A DNA stretch of 54,892 nt, from positions 1 through 54,892 of the forward strand of contig NZ_JAMFSB010000156.1 in assembly GCF_026225065.1 (NCBI RefSeq), read 5' to 3'. The stretch's first letter is position 1; each line of letters starts with the position of its first letter. The translations under genes were made by a program, and so were the position numbers. Below the pieces are notes generated by a model. It made no database searches and was not told the DNA's origin. It saw only the letters and a program-made list of their open reading frames with translations. This document shows, piece after piece, positions 25,750-34,400 of the stretch. This stretch comes from Paraburkholderia sp. (GTDB lineage: Bacteria; Pseudomonadota; Gammaproteobacteria; Burkholderiales; Burkholderiaceae).

Positions 25750-26681
25750 CCGCCCGCCCCCAGAAAGCAGCGCGCCCGCCGTCCACCACGCGGGTGGGCG
25801 GCCTCGTCATCGCGGCGCATGGCAGGCACTACCTGGTCGCGCCGGAAGACGGCGGCGCCATGCTGCAGTGTTTTCCACGCGGCAAACGCAGCGAAGTGGC
25901 GGTGGGCGACCGGGTGATCTACGAGCCGACTTCGGCGGATCAGGGCGTGATCGTCGAGATAGGCGAGCGGCGCAATCTGCTGTATCGCTCGGACCAGTAC
26001 AAATCGAAGCTGTTCGCGGCAAACCTCGATCAGTTGTTGATCGTGCTGGCCACCGAGCCGCACTTCAGCGAAGATCTGCTCGGCCGCGCTCTGGTGGCTG
26101 CAGAGGCTAACGAACTGAAGCCGCTGATCGTGTTGAACAAGACCGACGTCGAAGTCGAGTTGCCGGGCGCACGTAAGCGGCTAGCGCGCTACCAGGCGCT
26201 TGGCTATACGGTAGTGGAACTGTCGATCAAAACCCAGCCGGAGGCCGCACACGCCGCGCTCGAGGAACATCTGCACGGTCACGCCACGCTGCTGCTCGGC
26301 CAGTCGGGGATGGGCAAGTCGACGCTGGTCAACCTCGTGGTGCCTAACGCGGAAGTGGCAACCCGCGAGATCTCCACCGCGTTGAACAGCGGTCGCCATA
26401 CGACCACCTTCACGCGGCTTTACCCGCTGCCGGACGGTGGCGCGCTAATCGACTCACCGGGGTTTCAGGAGTTCGGTCTGCACCACCTGACCGAGGGCAG
26501 GCTCGAAAGAGCGTTCCCTGAATTCAGGCCGCTACTGCCCAACTGCCGTTTCTACAACTGCCATCATCTGCAGGAACCGGGCTGTGCGATTCTCGAAGCG
26601 GTCGCCGATGGGCGGATTGCGCCGGCACGGCATGCGCTGTATGCGCAATTGGTCCACGAGGCGAGCCAGATCGTTCGCTGA
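25746..26681 (+). CDS. rsgA: Ribosome biogenesis GTPase RsgA
   Basis: RsgA (311 aa) is a 30S maturation GTPase stimulated by the ribosome. It has an N-terminal OB fold (about 15-80) and a circularly permuted GTPase domain, with G4 NKTD (131-134) before G1 GQSGMGKS (185-192), the switch region [12 protein letters not shown] and G3 DSPG (236-239). A C-terminal zinc site (C267, C272, H274, C280) completes the family pattern. The start overlaps the protease stop as ATGA. In many Burkholderiales a pterin-4a-carbinolamine dehydratase gene sits between these two; it is absent here. Confidence 0.96.
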   Translation: MTARPQKAARPPSTTRVGGLVIAAHGRHYLVAPEDGGAMLQCFPRGKRSEVAVGDRVIYEPTSADQGVIVEIGERRNLLYRSDQYKSKLFAANLDQLLIVLATEPHFSEDLLGRALVAAEANELKPLIVLNKTDVEVELPGARKRLARYQALGYTVVELSIKTQPEAAHAALEEHLHGHATLLLGQSGMGKSTLVNLVVPNAEVATREISTALNSGRHTTTFTRLYPLPDGGALIDSPGFQEFGLHHLTEGRLERAFPEFRPLLPNCRFYNCHHLQEPGCAILEAVADGRIAPARHALYAQLVHEASQIVR

Positions 26682-26806
26682 GTCTTTTGCGATGCTTTTG
26701 TGATGCTTTCGTGCGTGGGCGGTCGTTCAGCGCAACTTGCGTTGCCCTTCCTGATCGCCCCGATCTCCATTAACCCGCCTCATTTACTCGCCACCGGTCG
26801 ACACTC

Positions 26807-27130
26807 ATGATGAAACTGATGCGCGCGCCGAATCTGCTGATCGGACAGCATTGGATCAATGTGCTGGCGATCTCGGGCATTGCCTGTGAGTTGCACAACC
26901 GCTACCTGAACGGCGCACTTGGGGAGATTCCAGCGGATCAGTGCGCGCCGGAGTTGTGGCTCGTCGACGAACGCGACGAGATGATGGCCCGCAAGCTCAT
27001 CGACGCAGCCTCGCATGGACCGAGCGCGGGCTCGCCGTCATGGCGTTGCGCGCAATGCGGCGAGACGCTCGAGGCGCAGTTCACGGTCTGCTGGCAGTGC
27101 GGGACGGCGCGCGATCCGCTGGACGGCTAA
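26807..27130 (+). CDS. DUF2007-type protein with C-terminal zinc ribbon
   Basis: The protein (107 aa) has a small alpha/beta domain (about 1-68) of the DUF2007 type (LIGQHWINVLAISGIACELHNRYLNGALGEIP, then ELWLVDERDEMMARKLI). DUF2007 proteins are described as putative signal-transducing or PII-like small proteins of unknown function. Residues about 78-100 form a zinc ribbon with two C-x2-C pairs (CAQCGETLEAQFTVCWQCGT). The gene lies 125 bases after rsgA on the same strand, and the operon appears to end at the hairpin at 27171. The role is not known. Confidence 0.8.
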   Translation: MMKLMRAPNLLIGQHWINVLAISGIACELHNRYLNGALGEIPADQCAPELWLVDERDEMMARKLIDAASHGPSAGSPSWRCAQCGETLEAQFTVCWQCGTARDPLDG

Positions 27131-27166
27131 CGGCCGGAAGGGATGGCGCGGATGGCTCAGCTAGCC

Positions 27167-27201
27167 AAAACAATTGAGGCCGGGGTTACCGGCCTCAATT
27201 G
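27167..27201 (-). terminator. Terminator after the CobD-like gene
   Basis: CAATTGAGGCCGG (27171-27183) and its perfect complement (27189-27201) form a 13-bp stem with a 5-base loop. On the minus strand TTTT follows, so it terminates the CobD-like gene. On the plus strand it also ends the DUF2007 gene, but without a U-tract. Confidence 0.85.
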
Positions 27202-27275
27202 AAACACCGCCGAGACACAGCACGCAGCGTCGTCGCACATCATGTCGTCACATCGTCACGTGACAGACATGCGCT

Positions 27276-28214
27276 TCAAGCGAGCCAGACGGCAATCGTC
27301 AGCATCAGCAGCAGAATCATCCACAGGATGACTGCGCGCCACACCAGCCCCACCGCCGATTGCAGCGTACGCGGCGTGCAGTCGTCGCCGACCTGGAGCG
27401 GGTCGCCATCGCCGGTTGCCAGCGCATCGAGACTCGACGGCTCCGCCAGCGGTCCGCTCAGGCGCGCGCCCAGTGCACCGCTGCCGGCCGCGAGCAAGAC
27501 GCCGTCATTGGTGTCGGGCCATTGCCGTGCATGATTGCGCCATGCATAAATCGCGTCTTCGAAATTCCCGACAATCGCGAAGCCCATCGAGGTCAGCCGC
27601 GCCGGCACCCAGTCGATCACAAAGAACGCCTGCTGCGCAAAACTGGAAAACGCCACGGTACGGTCATCCGTCGGGCGTGACCACGTACGCGCCAGGTACT
27701 CGGCGATCCGGTACAGCACAGCACCCGCCGGCCCCACCGGCACGAGAAACCAAAAGAACACGCCGAACACATGACGGTGCGACGCCACCACCGCGTGGAT
27801 CAGCGTATGACGCACGATCTCGCTGACCGGCATGTCGACCGTGTCGAGCCCCGTCCATTCATTGAGGATTTCACGCGCGCGCGGCACGTCGTCGTTGTTG
27901 AGCGCGAGGTGAATGTCCGTGAAGTAGTGGCTGAACTGCCGGAATCCGAGCGTGAAATAGACGATCACGACGTTCCACAGGAACGCGAGCACAAAGTTGA
28001 TGTGATAGAGCACATAGTAGACGAGCGCGACGGCCAACGTCCACGGCACTACCACCACGAGCCACGCGAGCACGCCGTGCTTGGGCTTGCCGGCATCGAA
28101 CCCGTGCGCCGCCGACTCCGCATGATATTGAAGCAGCGCAGACACCGGGTTGTTCGGCGATAACGCGCGCACTTGTTCGATGATCAGAGCCAGCAATACG
28201 GAGAAAAAAGTCAT
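27276..28214 (-). CDS. CobD/CbiB family membrane protein
   Basis: The protein (312 aa) is a polytopic membrane protein of the CobD/CbiB superfamily, which includes adenosylcobinamide-phosphate synthase and AmpE-like proteins. The start MTFFSVLLALIIEQVRAL, the segment VIVYFTLGFRQFSHYFTDIHLAL and DWVPARLTSMGFAIVGNFEDAI (family core, P-A-R-L-T) are visible, as are about five hydrophobic stretches. The neighbourhood contains no cobalamin genes, so a role in B12 synthesis is uncertain; an AmpE-like or unknown role is equally possible. GGAGA lies nine bases before the ATG. Confidence 0.82.
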   Translation of the reverse strand: MTFFSVLLALIIEQVRALSPNNPVSALLQYHAESAAHGFDAGKPKHGVLAWLVVVVPWTLAVALVYYVLYHINFVLAFLWNVVIVYFTLGFRQFSHYFTDIHLALNNDDVPRAREILNEWTGLDTVDMPVSEIVRHTLIHAVVASHRHVFGVFFWFLVPVGPAGAVLYRIAEYLARTWSRPTDDRTVAFSSFAQQAFFVIDWVPARLTSMGFAIVGNFEDAIYAWRNHARQWPDTNDGVLLAAGSGALGARLSGPLAEPSSLDALATGDGDPLQVGDDCTPRTLQSAVGLVWRAVILWMILLLMLTIAVWLA

Positions 28215-28341
28215 GCGATGCGCCGTGCTTTTCGGGTTTTTACGATTGTTTTATAACGATAGCACAGGGTCGGATCCGACCGAGCGCGGCAATAGTTGCA
28301 AACCAGCGACACCGAGGTAGGTTCCGGTAGGTCCGCGCGCT

Positions 28342-29022
28342 TCATGCAGCAAGAAAGCGATAAAAATTGCGCAACATACCCGCCGTCGCGCCCCAGACGA
28401 AGTACTGCCCGGCCGCGTCGCCGCGCGGATAAGGCATGGCAAAGAAGCGCCGCTCGCCACCTTCCCAGCGGAACACGCGCACCTCATGGTGGGCGGGGTC
28501 CATCAGAAAGCTTAGCGGCACTTCGAAGACTTCGGCGACTTCGAGCGAGTCGGCCTCGACGGTGAACGGCGGATGCACGAGCGCCACCACCGGCGTCACG
28601 CGGAAGCCCGTGCCGGTCAGGTAGTCGGGCAAAGCACCTAGCACCTCGACACGCGCGGGGTCCAGACCTACCTCTTCCTGCGCTTCACGCAACGCCGTAG
28701 CCGTTGCGTCCGCATCGAACGGTTCGTGACGGCCGCCCGGGAAACTCACCTGGCCGGCGTGATCGTTGAGATGATCGGCCCGCTGCGTCAGCAACACCGT
28801 GATCCCGTCTTCGCGCACCACCAGCGGTACGAGCACCGCTGCAACGCGCGGATCGCCGAACTCCTTCCAGCGGGCATCGCCCGGCTCCGGCGTCCAGGAA
28901 AGGCGCTGCTCGAAGCGTGCGCGCAATCCATCGGGCGTCAGACGTGCGGGGGCAACCGGTGGCAGATCGTTGCCAGTCGATTCGACAGGCAGAGTTTCGG
29001 GTTGGAAGACGGGTCGGGTCAA
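28342..29022 (-). CDS. Nudix hydrolase, CoA pyrophosphatase type
   Basis: The protein (226 aa) has a complete Nudix box, GGRHEPFDADATATALREAQEEVGL (pattern G-x5-E-x7-R-E-x2-E-E-x-G). The upstream segment TQRADHLNDHAGQVSFPGG matches the CoA-diphosphatase (NudL/YeaB, UPF0035) signature L-L-T-x-R-x3-L-x2-H-x-G-Q-v-x-F-P-G-G. Such enzymes split CoA or its derivatives into 3',5'-ADP and phosphopantetheine. The start appears to be TTG at 29022 with GAGAG five bases upstream; no in-frame ATG gives a better N-terminus. It lies downstream of the ribosomal-protein operon on the same strand, beyond the rplS terminator. Confidence 0.9.
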   Translation of the reverse strand: MTRPVFQPETLPVESTGNDLPPVAPARLTPDGLRARFEQRLSWTPEPGDARWKEFGDPRVAAVLVPLVVREDGITVLLTQRADHLNDHAGQVSFPGGRHEPFDADATATALREAQEEVGLDPARVEVLGALPDYLTGTGFRVTPVVALVHPPFTVEADSLEVAEVFEVPLSFLMDPAHHEVRVFRWEGGERRFFAMPYPRGDAAGQYFVWGATAGMLRNFYRFLAA

Positions 29023-29077
29023 CGGGACTCTCGGAACGAGCTTTTGTAGGACATGCCGCTATTTTGACCCAACAAAG

Positions 29078-29105
29078 AAAAAAGCACCCGGGAAGGGTGC
29101 TTTTT
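29078..29105. terminator. Terminator after rplS
   Basis: GCACCC (29084-29089) and GGGTGC (29095-29100) with a GGGAA loop, extended by A6 on the left and T5 on the right, form an intrinsic terminator ending ten bases after the rplS stop on the minus strand. It separates the ribosomal operon from the Nudix gene. Confidence 0.93.
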
Positions 29106-29115
29106 CTTACAGCTT

Positions 29116-29505
29116 TTACGCCTGGGAAGCAGCGCGGTCTTTCGAGACCAGCTTTTCCTTGATCCGGGCCGACTTGCCCGAACGGTCGCGCAGGTAGTAC
29201 AGCTTGGCACGACGCACATCGCCACGACGCTTCACGACGATGCTTGCCAGCAGCGGCGAGTACGTCTGGAACGTACGCTCGACGCCTTCGCCCGACGAAA
29301 TCTTGCGGACGATGAACGACGAATTCAGACCACGGTTACGCTTGGCGATAACGACGCCTTCGTAAGCCTGAACACGCTTACGCGTACCTTCAACCACGTT
29401 CACGCTGACAATCACCGTATCGCCGGGGGCGAATTCGGGGATAGTCTTCTCGCCGAGGGCGCGCGCGATTTCTTCTTGCTCGAGTTTTGCAATCAGATTC
29501 ATCAC
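29116..29505 (-). CDS. rplS: 50S ribosomal protein L19
   Basis: L19 (129 aa) lies at the 30S-50S interface. Signature segments are [46 protein letters not shown] and [11 protein letters not shown], followed by [31 protein letters not shown] lies seven bases before the ATG. It is the last gene of the conserved rpsP-rimM-trmD-rplS operon, read on the minus strand. The C-terminal tail ([10 protein letters not shown]) is slightly longer than in E. coli. Confidence 0.98.
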   Translation of the reverse strand: MMNLIAKLEQEEIARALGEKTIPEFAPGDTVIVSVNVVEGTRKRVQAYEGVVIAKRNRGLNSSFIVRKISSGEGVERTFQTYSPLLASIVVKRRGDVRRAKLYYLRDRSGKSARIKEKLVSKDRAASQA

Positions 29506-29644
29506 TGACTCCTAAGTCCATCTTGTCGGCGTTCGTACCTGCCTCACAGAAAACTGCTCGGCTACGGCCCCGATAGAGGATGGGTTCACATCAGGCGCCG
29601 TACACGCATGTGCGGCGCCGCTTATTCGCTAGTGACACCGGGCT

Positions 29645-30412
29645 TCACGCCTTCGATGCTTCCTTCGCGAGACTTGCAAGCCATGTCTCATCGACACGGC
29701 TCAACATCTTGTTCTTTCTGGCCTTCTCTATCAGATCCGGCCGCTTGCTCAACGTGTTGCGCAGCGCTTCACGGCGGCGCCACAACTCGATTTCCGCATG
29801 ATGGCCGCCAAGCAGCACATCAGGTGCACGTACGCCTTCGTATTCCTCCGGACGCGTGTAGTGCGGGCAATCCAGCAGCACGTCTACAAAACTATCCTGC
29901 ACGGCCGACTGCGAGTCGTTCAGCACACCAGGCAACTGACGCACCACGGCATCCATCAACGCCATCGCCGGCAACTCGCCGCCCGACAGCACGAAGTCGC
30001 CGAGGCTCACTTCTTCGTCGACACAACGATCGATCAGGCGCTGGTCGATCGCTTCATAGCGGCCGCACAGCACGATCAGCCCAGGCTCCGCGGCAAACCG
30101 CATCACACGTTCGTGATTGAGTGTCGCACCTTGCGGGGACATCATCACGACGCGCGAACCGGTAATGCCCTGCTCTGCCTGCGCGACCTTCGCCGCTCCG
30201 ATCGCGTCTTCCAGCGGCCTGCCCAGCATTACCATGCCTGGACCGCCGCCATACGGGCGATCGTCGATCGTACGATAGTTGTCGGTTGTGAAATCGCGTG
30301 GATTCCACGTGCGCAAACCGTAGCGTTCCTGCTTCGCCGCGCGACTGGTGATACCCCAGTCGGTCAGCGCACGAAACATTTCAGGAAAGAGCGTAACGAC
30401 ATCGAACTGCAT
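29645..30412 (-). CDS. trmD: tRNA (guanine-N1)-methyltransferase
   Basis: TrmD (255 aa) methylates G37 of tRNAs reading CNN codons and prevents +1 frameshifting. It is a SPOUT-class enzyme. The SAM-binding trefoil-knot residues are in [14 protein letters not shown] and in the [27 protein letters not shown] segment. The catalytic Asp is in the [20 protein letters not shown] region. GGAGAGAG lies before the ATG. It is separated from rimM by 25 bases and from rplS by 139 bases. Confidence 0.98.
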   Translation of the reverse strand: MQFDVVTLFPEMFRALTDWGITSRAAKQERYGLRTWNPRDFTTDNYRTIDDRPYGGGPGMVMLGRPLEDAIGAAKVAQAEQGITGSRVVMMSPQGATLNHERVMRFAAEPGLIVLCGRYEAIDQRLIDRCVDEEVSLGDFVLSGGELPAMALMDAVVRQLPGVLNDSQSAVQDSFVDVLLDCPHYTRPEEYEGVRAPDVLLGGHHAEIELWRRREALRNTLSKRPDLIEKARKNKMLSRVDETWLASLAKEASKA

Positions 30413-30437
30413 CGCTCTCTCCGGTCAACGAGCTGAT

Positions 30438-31157
30438 TTAATAGTCAGCTTCCCAGTCGACAACGATTTGCTTCGCCGCCTGGTCCACCGTTTTGACAAA
30501 AACACCGACGAACGGGATCAAGCGCTCACCGGTCACCGGCTTACCGTCTTTGCCGGTATCCGGGTATTCGATGCGCAACACCGAGTGCGCACCGTTGTCG
30601 ATCATGTCGGCCACCTTGCCGAGGGCAAGCCCGGTCAGGTTCACGACATCCAGGCCGAGCAGGTCGACCCAGTAGAATTCGTCAGCTTCGAGCACCGGGA
30701 AATCGCTGCGGCAGATGTACACGCGAGTACCACGCAGCGCGAGCGCTTCGTCACGGTCACTCACACCGCCCAGATGGGCAACGATGCTGTCGCTGTGTAT
30801 CTTTGCCTGCAGCGCCGGTGCAGAAGTGCGCTCATGGCCTTTCATCAGCCACCAGCGCTTCGCGCTCAGCAATGCGTCGCCGCCCCGTCCGGCATCCGCA
30901 TGCGCGGCTACCTTGACCCAGCCCTTGAGGCCGTAAGCGTCGACAATTGCAGCTACTTCGACAGCGTCGTCCGGCCAGCTTTCGACCGTTTCGGCACGCA
31001 TTGCCGCGCCGCCGGAATCGACGTTAGCGGAACCCGGGGCCTTGGCGCGCTCTACCGGCTTCCGGACGAACGCGCCGAACGGTGCGTCACCTGCTGCTGC
31101 CTGCCCGCGCTGAGCCGGCTTGGCGCGACCTGAACTTCCCGAATCACGCTCAGACAT
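30438..31157 (-). CDS. rimM: Ribosome maturation factor RimM (N-terminally extended)
   Basis: RimM (239 aa) binds S19 and helps 16S rRNA processing in 30S assembly. The N-terminal domain is [22 protein letters not shown] and the C-terminal PRC-barrel is [37 protein letters not shown], with the ending [30 protein letters not shown]. About 65 residues precede the usual start and are rich in Arg, Gly and Ala, as in related Burkholderiales. If the extension is not translated, the internal Met in [13 protein letters not shown] would be the start, but GAGGTGG before 31157 supports the long form. Confidence 0.95.
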   Translation of the reverse strand: MSERDSGSSGRAKPAQRGQAAAGDAPFGAFVRKPVERAKAPGSANVDSGGAAMRAETVESWPDDAVEVAAIVDAYGLKGWVKVAAHADAGRGGDALLSAKRWWLMKGHERTSAPALQAKIHSDSIVAHLGGVSDRDEALALRGTRVYICRSDFPVLEADEFYWVDLLGLDVVNLTGLALGKVADMIDNGAHSVLRIEYPDTGKDGKPVTGERLIPFVGVFVKTVDQAAKQIVVDWEADY

Positions 31158-31203
31158 GACGCCACCTCAGACAACACTTCACGTCGAAGCTCGCTGCCGA
31201 TTT

Positions 31204-31244
31204 CGATGTTTGCTTCAGCGAAATCGACGTCTGCTTCAGCAAAA
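31204..31244. repeat. Direct 20-bp repeat in the rpsP-rimM spacer
   Basis: CGATGTTTGCTTCAGCGAAA (31204-31223) and CGACGTCTGCTTCAGCAAAA (31225-31244) match at 17 of 20 positions with a 21-base period. They lie in the non-coding spacer between rimM and rpsP. The function is unknown. Confidence 0.7.
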
Positions 31245-31319
31245 CGCGCAGTAAAACTCGCGCATCGGACATCTCGCGCAAGCTGCGCGAGCCGCCGGCG
31301 ATGCACATGCTAGCTGCCA

Positions 31320-31574
31320 TTAAGCAGCCGGCTGCGCCTTTTGCGCTTCTTTCACGAGACGCTCGACCGTCGGCGACAGTTGTGCGCCAACGCCTTGCCA
31401 GTACGTCAGGCGGTCTTGAGCGATACGCAGCGACTCACCCTTCGTAGCGACCGGGTTGTAGAAACCAACGCGCTCGATAAAGCGGCCGTCACGACGGTTA
31501 CGCGAATCGGTTGCGACGATGTTGTAGAACGGGCGCTTCTTGGAGCCGCCACGAGCCAAGCGGATGATGACCAT
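31320..31574 (-). CDS. rpsP: 30S ribosomal protein S16
   Basis: S16 (84 aa) is a small 30S assembly protein. The N-terminus [20 protein letters not shown] and the segment [12 protein letters not shown] are diagnostic. ATG 31574 is chosen because AAGGA lies nine bases upstream and because it gives the conserved N-terminus; an in-frame extension to 31652 crosses the promoter. It is the first gene of the rpsP-rimM-trmD-rplS operon and has a clear sigma-70 promoter just upstream. Confidence 0.98.
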   Translation of the reverse strand: MVIIRLARGGSKKRPFYNIVATDSRNRRDGRFIERVGFYNPVATKGESLRIAQDRLTYWQGVGAQLSPTVERLVKEAQKAQPAA

Positions 31575-31619
31575 ACTAGAATCCTTGAAAACCGGGGTTC
31601 GGAACCACTGAAACAGGCG

Positions 31620-31648
31620 ATTATAGCGGGAAACTGAAGCCATAACAA
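31620..31648 (-). promoter_or_regulatory. Sigma-70 promoter of the rpsP operon
   Basis: On the minus strand TTGTTA (31643-31648) and a perfect TATAAT (31620-31625) are separated by exactly 17 bases. The start would be near 31613, giving a leader of about 40 bases before rpsP. This is the clearest promoter in the window. Confidence 0.88.
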
Positions 31649-31983
31649 ACACTTACGGGGAAAACTAATATCCACGGTTGCGCCGGGGCAGTCGGCCGGC
31701 CGGCCGGGGGCCGTCAAATCGCCTGCGCACCCGACGGAAAGCCCTGACACCTCGCTTCACAACCGTACCGGCCGGCGCCCTTTCCGCCCCTTCTCCCCCT
31801 TTCCCCTGTCACGCGAGCGCGACCTACCGCGTCACCTATGGTACGCCCTGTGGCCGTCGGCGAATTCCATCAATCAGCGTGCGACGTGGTCTGCGTCACG
31901 CCGCCGGGGCGTAGAATGCGCCTCGGTCCGCGCACCGTTGCGCGCCGGTCCTCGCGACCGCCTGTCACTGAACTCTCGCCCAC
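31649..31983. other. Divergent intergenic region, rpsP / TM2 protein
   Basis: About 335 bases between the rpsP promoter and the start of the TM2 protein. No supported gene, terminator or clear plus-strand promoter was seen. It contains an imperfect GGCCGGCC-rich stretch around 31690-31705. Confidence 0.4.
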
Positions 31984-32427
31984 ATGTCCACCCGCGTTTC
32001 GAATTCCCCACGCTTCAGGTCCAAGACGATTACCGCGGCGCTCGCCTTCTTCTTTGGCAGTCTCGGCGCGCACCGCTTCTACTTATATGGAAAGCGAGAC
32101 CTGTACGGCTGGATTCACCTGATCTGCACCCTGTTCGGCATTCCGGGCGTTCTGCTGCTGATCTTCACCCAGCGGACCTCAGCGCTCGGCTGGGTACTCG
32201 CAGTCCCCGGCGCCATCTCACTGTTTTCCGCATTCCTTGCGGCCATTGTCTACGGACTGCGTCCCGACGAAAAGTGGGATGCGCAATTCAACCCTCAGAG
32301 CCAGCAAAACAGCCGGTCCGGCTGGCCGGTGATCTTCGTGGTTATTTTCTCGCTGTTCATCGGCGCAATGCTGATGATGGCAAGCCTTGCCGTCGCGATC
32401 GATAGCTATTTCGAATCGTCGATGTAG
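31984..32427 (+). CDS. TM2 domain-containing membrane protein
   Basis: The protein (147 aa) has an N-terminal TM2 domain (about 14-70): KTITAALAFFFGSLGAHRFYLYGKRDLYGWIHLIC. In this family two membrane helices flank the conserved G-x-H-x-F-Y-x-G/D-region motif. A further hydrophobic segment (about 74-92) and a C-terminal helix (VIFVVIFSLFIGAMLMMASLAVAI) give roughly four membrane passes. The role of such bacterial proteins is unknown. No good ribosome-binding site precedes ATG 31984, so the exact start is uncertain. It is convergent with the radical-SAM gene. Confidence 0.8.
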   Translation: MSTRVSNSPRFRSKTITAALAFFFGSLGAHRFYLYGKRDLYGWIHLICTLFGIPGVLLLIFTQRTSALGWVLAVPGAISLFSAFLAAIVYGLRPDEKWDAQFNPQSQQNSRSGWPVIFVVIFSLFIGAMLMMASLAVAIDSYFESSM

Positions 32428-32497
32428 ACGATGTCAGGGACGCATACAGGGCAGGCAGATTCGACGAGCTGACGGTGCCGCCACTCGCCCGCCCCGG

Positions 32498-33628
32498 CTA
32501 AAACAGATCCATTTGCCCGTCGTCGCGCGCCGGAACCGGCGCCGGCGGCTGCGCGCGGACAAACTGCGACATATCCAGAATGCCGCGCCGGCGCTCGTTC
32601 AGACCGAGCCGGCGCGCAGCTTGATGAAAGCGCTGATTCATCAGATCAGCCCACAAACCCTCACCTTTCATCCGCGTGGCAAAGGTGGCGTCGTAGTCCT
32701 TGCCACCGCGCATGTCGCGCACACGGTTCATGACCCGCTCGGCCCGATCCGGAAAATGCGCTGCCAGCCAGTCCTTGAATAGCGGCGCGACTTCCCAAGG
32801 CAGTCGCAGCACGATATAGCTCGCATTGGTCGCTCCTGCTTCCGCACATGCCTCCATGACCCGCTCCATGTCGGGTTCGGTGACGAACGGAATCACCGGC
32901 GCGATGCTGACGCCCACCGGTATGCCGGCCTCGCTCAGCGTGCGGATTGTGCGTAGCCGTCGCGCCGGCGTCGCTGCGCGTGGTTCGAGCGTGCGGGCGA
33001 TCTCGGCATCCAGCGTGGTAATGGTGATGGCAGCCATGAACTGGCCGCGCTCCGCCATGGGAGCAAGCAGATCGAGATCGCGCTCGATCAGTGACGACTT
33101 GGTAATAGCCGCAAAAGGATGCCCGCGCGCGTGCAGCACTTCGATCACCCTCCGCGTGAGACCCAATTCACGTTCGACCGGCTGCCAGGCATCCGTATTG
33201 ACGCCGAGTGCGATCGGCTCCGGCACGTACGACTTCTTTGAAAGCTCGCGCTCGAGCAGCTCTGGCGCGTTGACTTTGGCGTAAATGCGGCTCTCGAAAT
33301 CGAGCCCCGGCGACAGGCCCAGATAACTATGGGTAGGCCGCGCGAAGCAGTAGATACACCCGTGTTCGCACCCGCGATAAGGGTTGAGCGAGACATTGAA
33401 CGGAATGTCGGGCGATGCGTTACGGGTCAGGATGGTTTTTGCCCGCTCTTCGAACACCTGCGTGCGCAGCGCAGGCGGACCGCCTTCTTCTTCCTCATGC
33501 GAGGCCCAGCCGTCGTCCACCGCTTCGCGCTGGTCAAGCTCATAGCGGCCCTGCAGGTTCGTCACGGCGCCGCGCCCTTTACGGGGTGTGGGCGGTGCGA
33601 TTGGATATTCGGGGACGGAATCAGTCAC
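32498..33628 (-). CDS. PA0069-family radical SAM protein (SplB-like), SOS-controlled
   Basis: The protein (376 aa) is a radical S-adenosylmethionine enzyme related to spore photoproduct lyase. The 4Fe-4S motif C-x3-C-x2-C is in NPYRGCEHGCIYCFARPTHSY, with the conserved fold following (PIALGVNTDAWQPVERELGLTR, VSIAPVIPFVTEPDMERVMEACAEAGA). The family member PA0069 of P. aeruginosa is, from memory, part of the LexA regulon. A strong LexA box lies 54 bases upstream of the GTG start. The substrate is unknown; a role in DNA or nucleotide damage repair is suggested by family and regulation. The start codon appears to be GTG with a weak ribosome-binding site. Confidence 0.9.
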   Translation of the reverse strand: MTDSVPEYPIAPPTPRKGRGAVTNLQGRYELDQREAVDDGWASHEEEEGGPPALRTQVFEERAKTILTRNASPDIPFNVSLNPYRGCEHGCIYCFARPTHSYLGLSPGLDFESRIYAKVNAPELLERELSKKSYVPEPIALGVNTDAWQPVERELGLTRRVIEVLHARGHPFAAITKSSLIERDLDLLAPMAERGQFMAAITITTLDAEIARTLEPRAATPARRLRTIRTLSEAGIPVGVSIAPVIPFVTEPDMERVMEACAEAGATNASYIVLRLPWEVAPLFKDWLAAHFPDRAERVMNRVRDMRGGKDYDATFATRMKGEGLWADLMNQRFHQAARRLGLNERRRGILDMSQFVRAQPPAPVPARDDGQMDLF

Positions 33629-33660
33629 GGCGAGGTCAGACCAAAGACAGAAAGCGAAAA

Positions 33661-33711
33661 CAAAAAACGGCTCAATCGATACTGTATAAATATACAGTGT
33701 TTGAGCCGTTT
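33661..33711 (-). terminator. Terminator hairpin after the lrp-type gene, enclosing a LexA box
   Basis: AAACGGCTCAA (33665-33675) and TTGAGCCGTTT (33701-33711) form a perfect 11-bp stem around a 25-base loop. On the minus strand the hairpin is followed by a U-run from the A-tract at 33662-33667, so it should terminate the lrp-type gene. The loop contains the self-complementary LexA box. Confidence 0.8.
33682..33697. promoter_or_regulatory. LexA (SOS) box upstream of the radical SAM gene
   Basis: CTGTATAAATATACAG is a 16-bp palindrome of the CTGT-N8-ACAG type. The surrounding 20-mer matches the E. coli LexA consensus TACTGTATATATATACAGTA at 18 of 20 positions. It lies 54 bases before the radical-SAM start codon and inside the loop of the preceding terminator. 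Confidence 0.9.
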
Positions 33712-33742
33712 GTCGAGTCCTGTCTTTGCCCCGCGAGATGGG

Positions 33743-34231
33743 CTATTCGCCCACCGCGATCGTCAGGCTTTCCTTGATTTCTTCCATCACCACATAGCTC
33801 TTCGACTGCACCGCTCCGGGCAATTGCAGCAGGATATCGCCGAGCAGTTTCCGGTAATCGGCCATCTCGCCAATGCGGGCCTTGATGAGGTAATCGAAGT
33901 CGCCCGATACCAGATGACATTCGAGTACCTCGGGGATCTTCTGCACCTCGCGGCGAAACTGGTCGAACATGTTGCCGCTCTTGTGGTCGAGCGTAATCTC
34001 GACAAATACCAGCAGCGCGGCACCCAGCTCAGCCGGATTGACACGCGCGTGGTAGCCCGTAATCACGCCGTCGCGCTCCATACGCTTGACCCGTTCGATA
34101 CACGGCGTAACCGACAGCCCGACCTGCTCCGCGAGGTCTTTCATCGCCATTCGGCCGTCCTGCTGAAGCAGCCTGAGGATCTTGTGATCGAGCTTGTCGA
34201 GCGTACGGATAGGTTGACGCTGGGTTCGCAT
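33743..34231 (-). CDS. Lrp/AsnC family transcriptional regulator (DadR-like)
   Basis: The protein (162 aa) has an N-terminal helix-turn-helix (LDKLDHKILRLLQQDGRMAMKDLAEQVGLSVTPCIERVKRMERDGVI, about 10-60) and a C-terminal RAM/effector-binding domain (about 75-155). Lrp-type proteins form octamers and sense amino acids. It is divergent from dadA (169-base gap), the arrangement of DadR, which activates D-alanine and L-alanine catabolism in Pseudomonas. Autoregulation and alanine control of dadA are inferred from this. ATG 34231 gives the standard N-terminus; the ribosome-binding site is poor. Confidence 0.9.
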   Translation of the reverse strand: MRTQRQPIRTLDKLDHKILRLLQQDGRMAMKDLAEQVGLSVTPCIERVKRMERDGVITGYHARVNPAELGAALLVFVEITLDHKSGNMFDQFRREVQKIPEVLECHLVSGDFDYLIKARIGEMADYRKLLGDILLQLPGAVQSKSYVVMEEIKESLTIAVGE

Positions 34232-34400
34232 GGTCTTTTTACTGAAAATTGGAAAAATACAATAACAAAACCTACCTGACACTCAATACTATAGCGGATA
34301 ACACTGGGCTGAACGCGTATCACCTCGTTAATCGAACTATCTGCAAACGAGCTGATTTCTCCAAGGACGCGCGAGCCCCAAAGAACCTTCTGGAGCAGCT

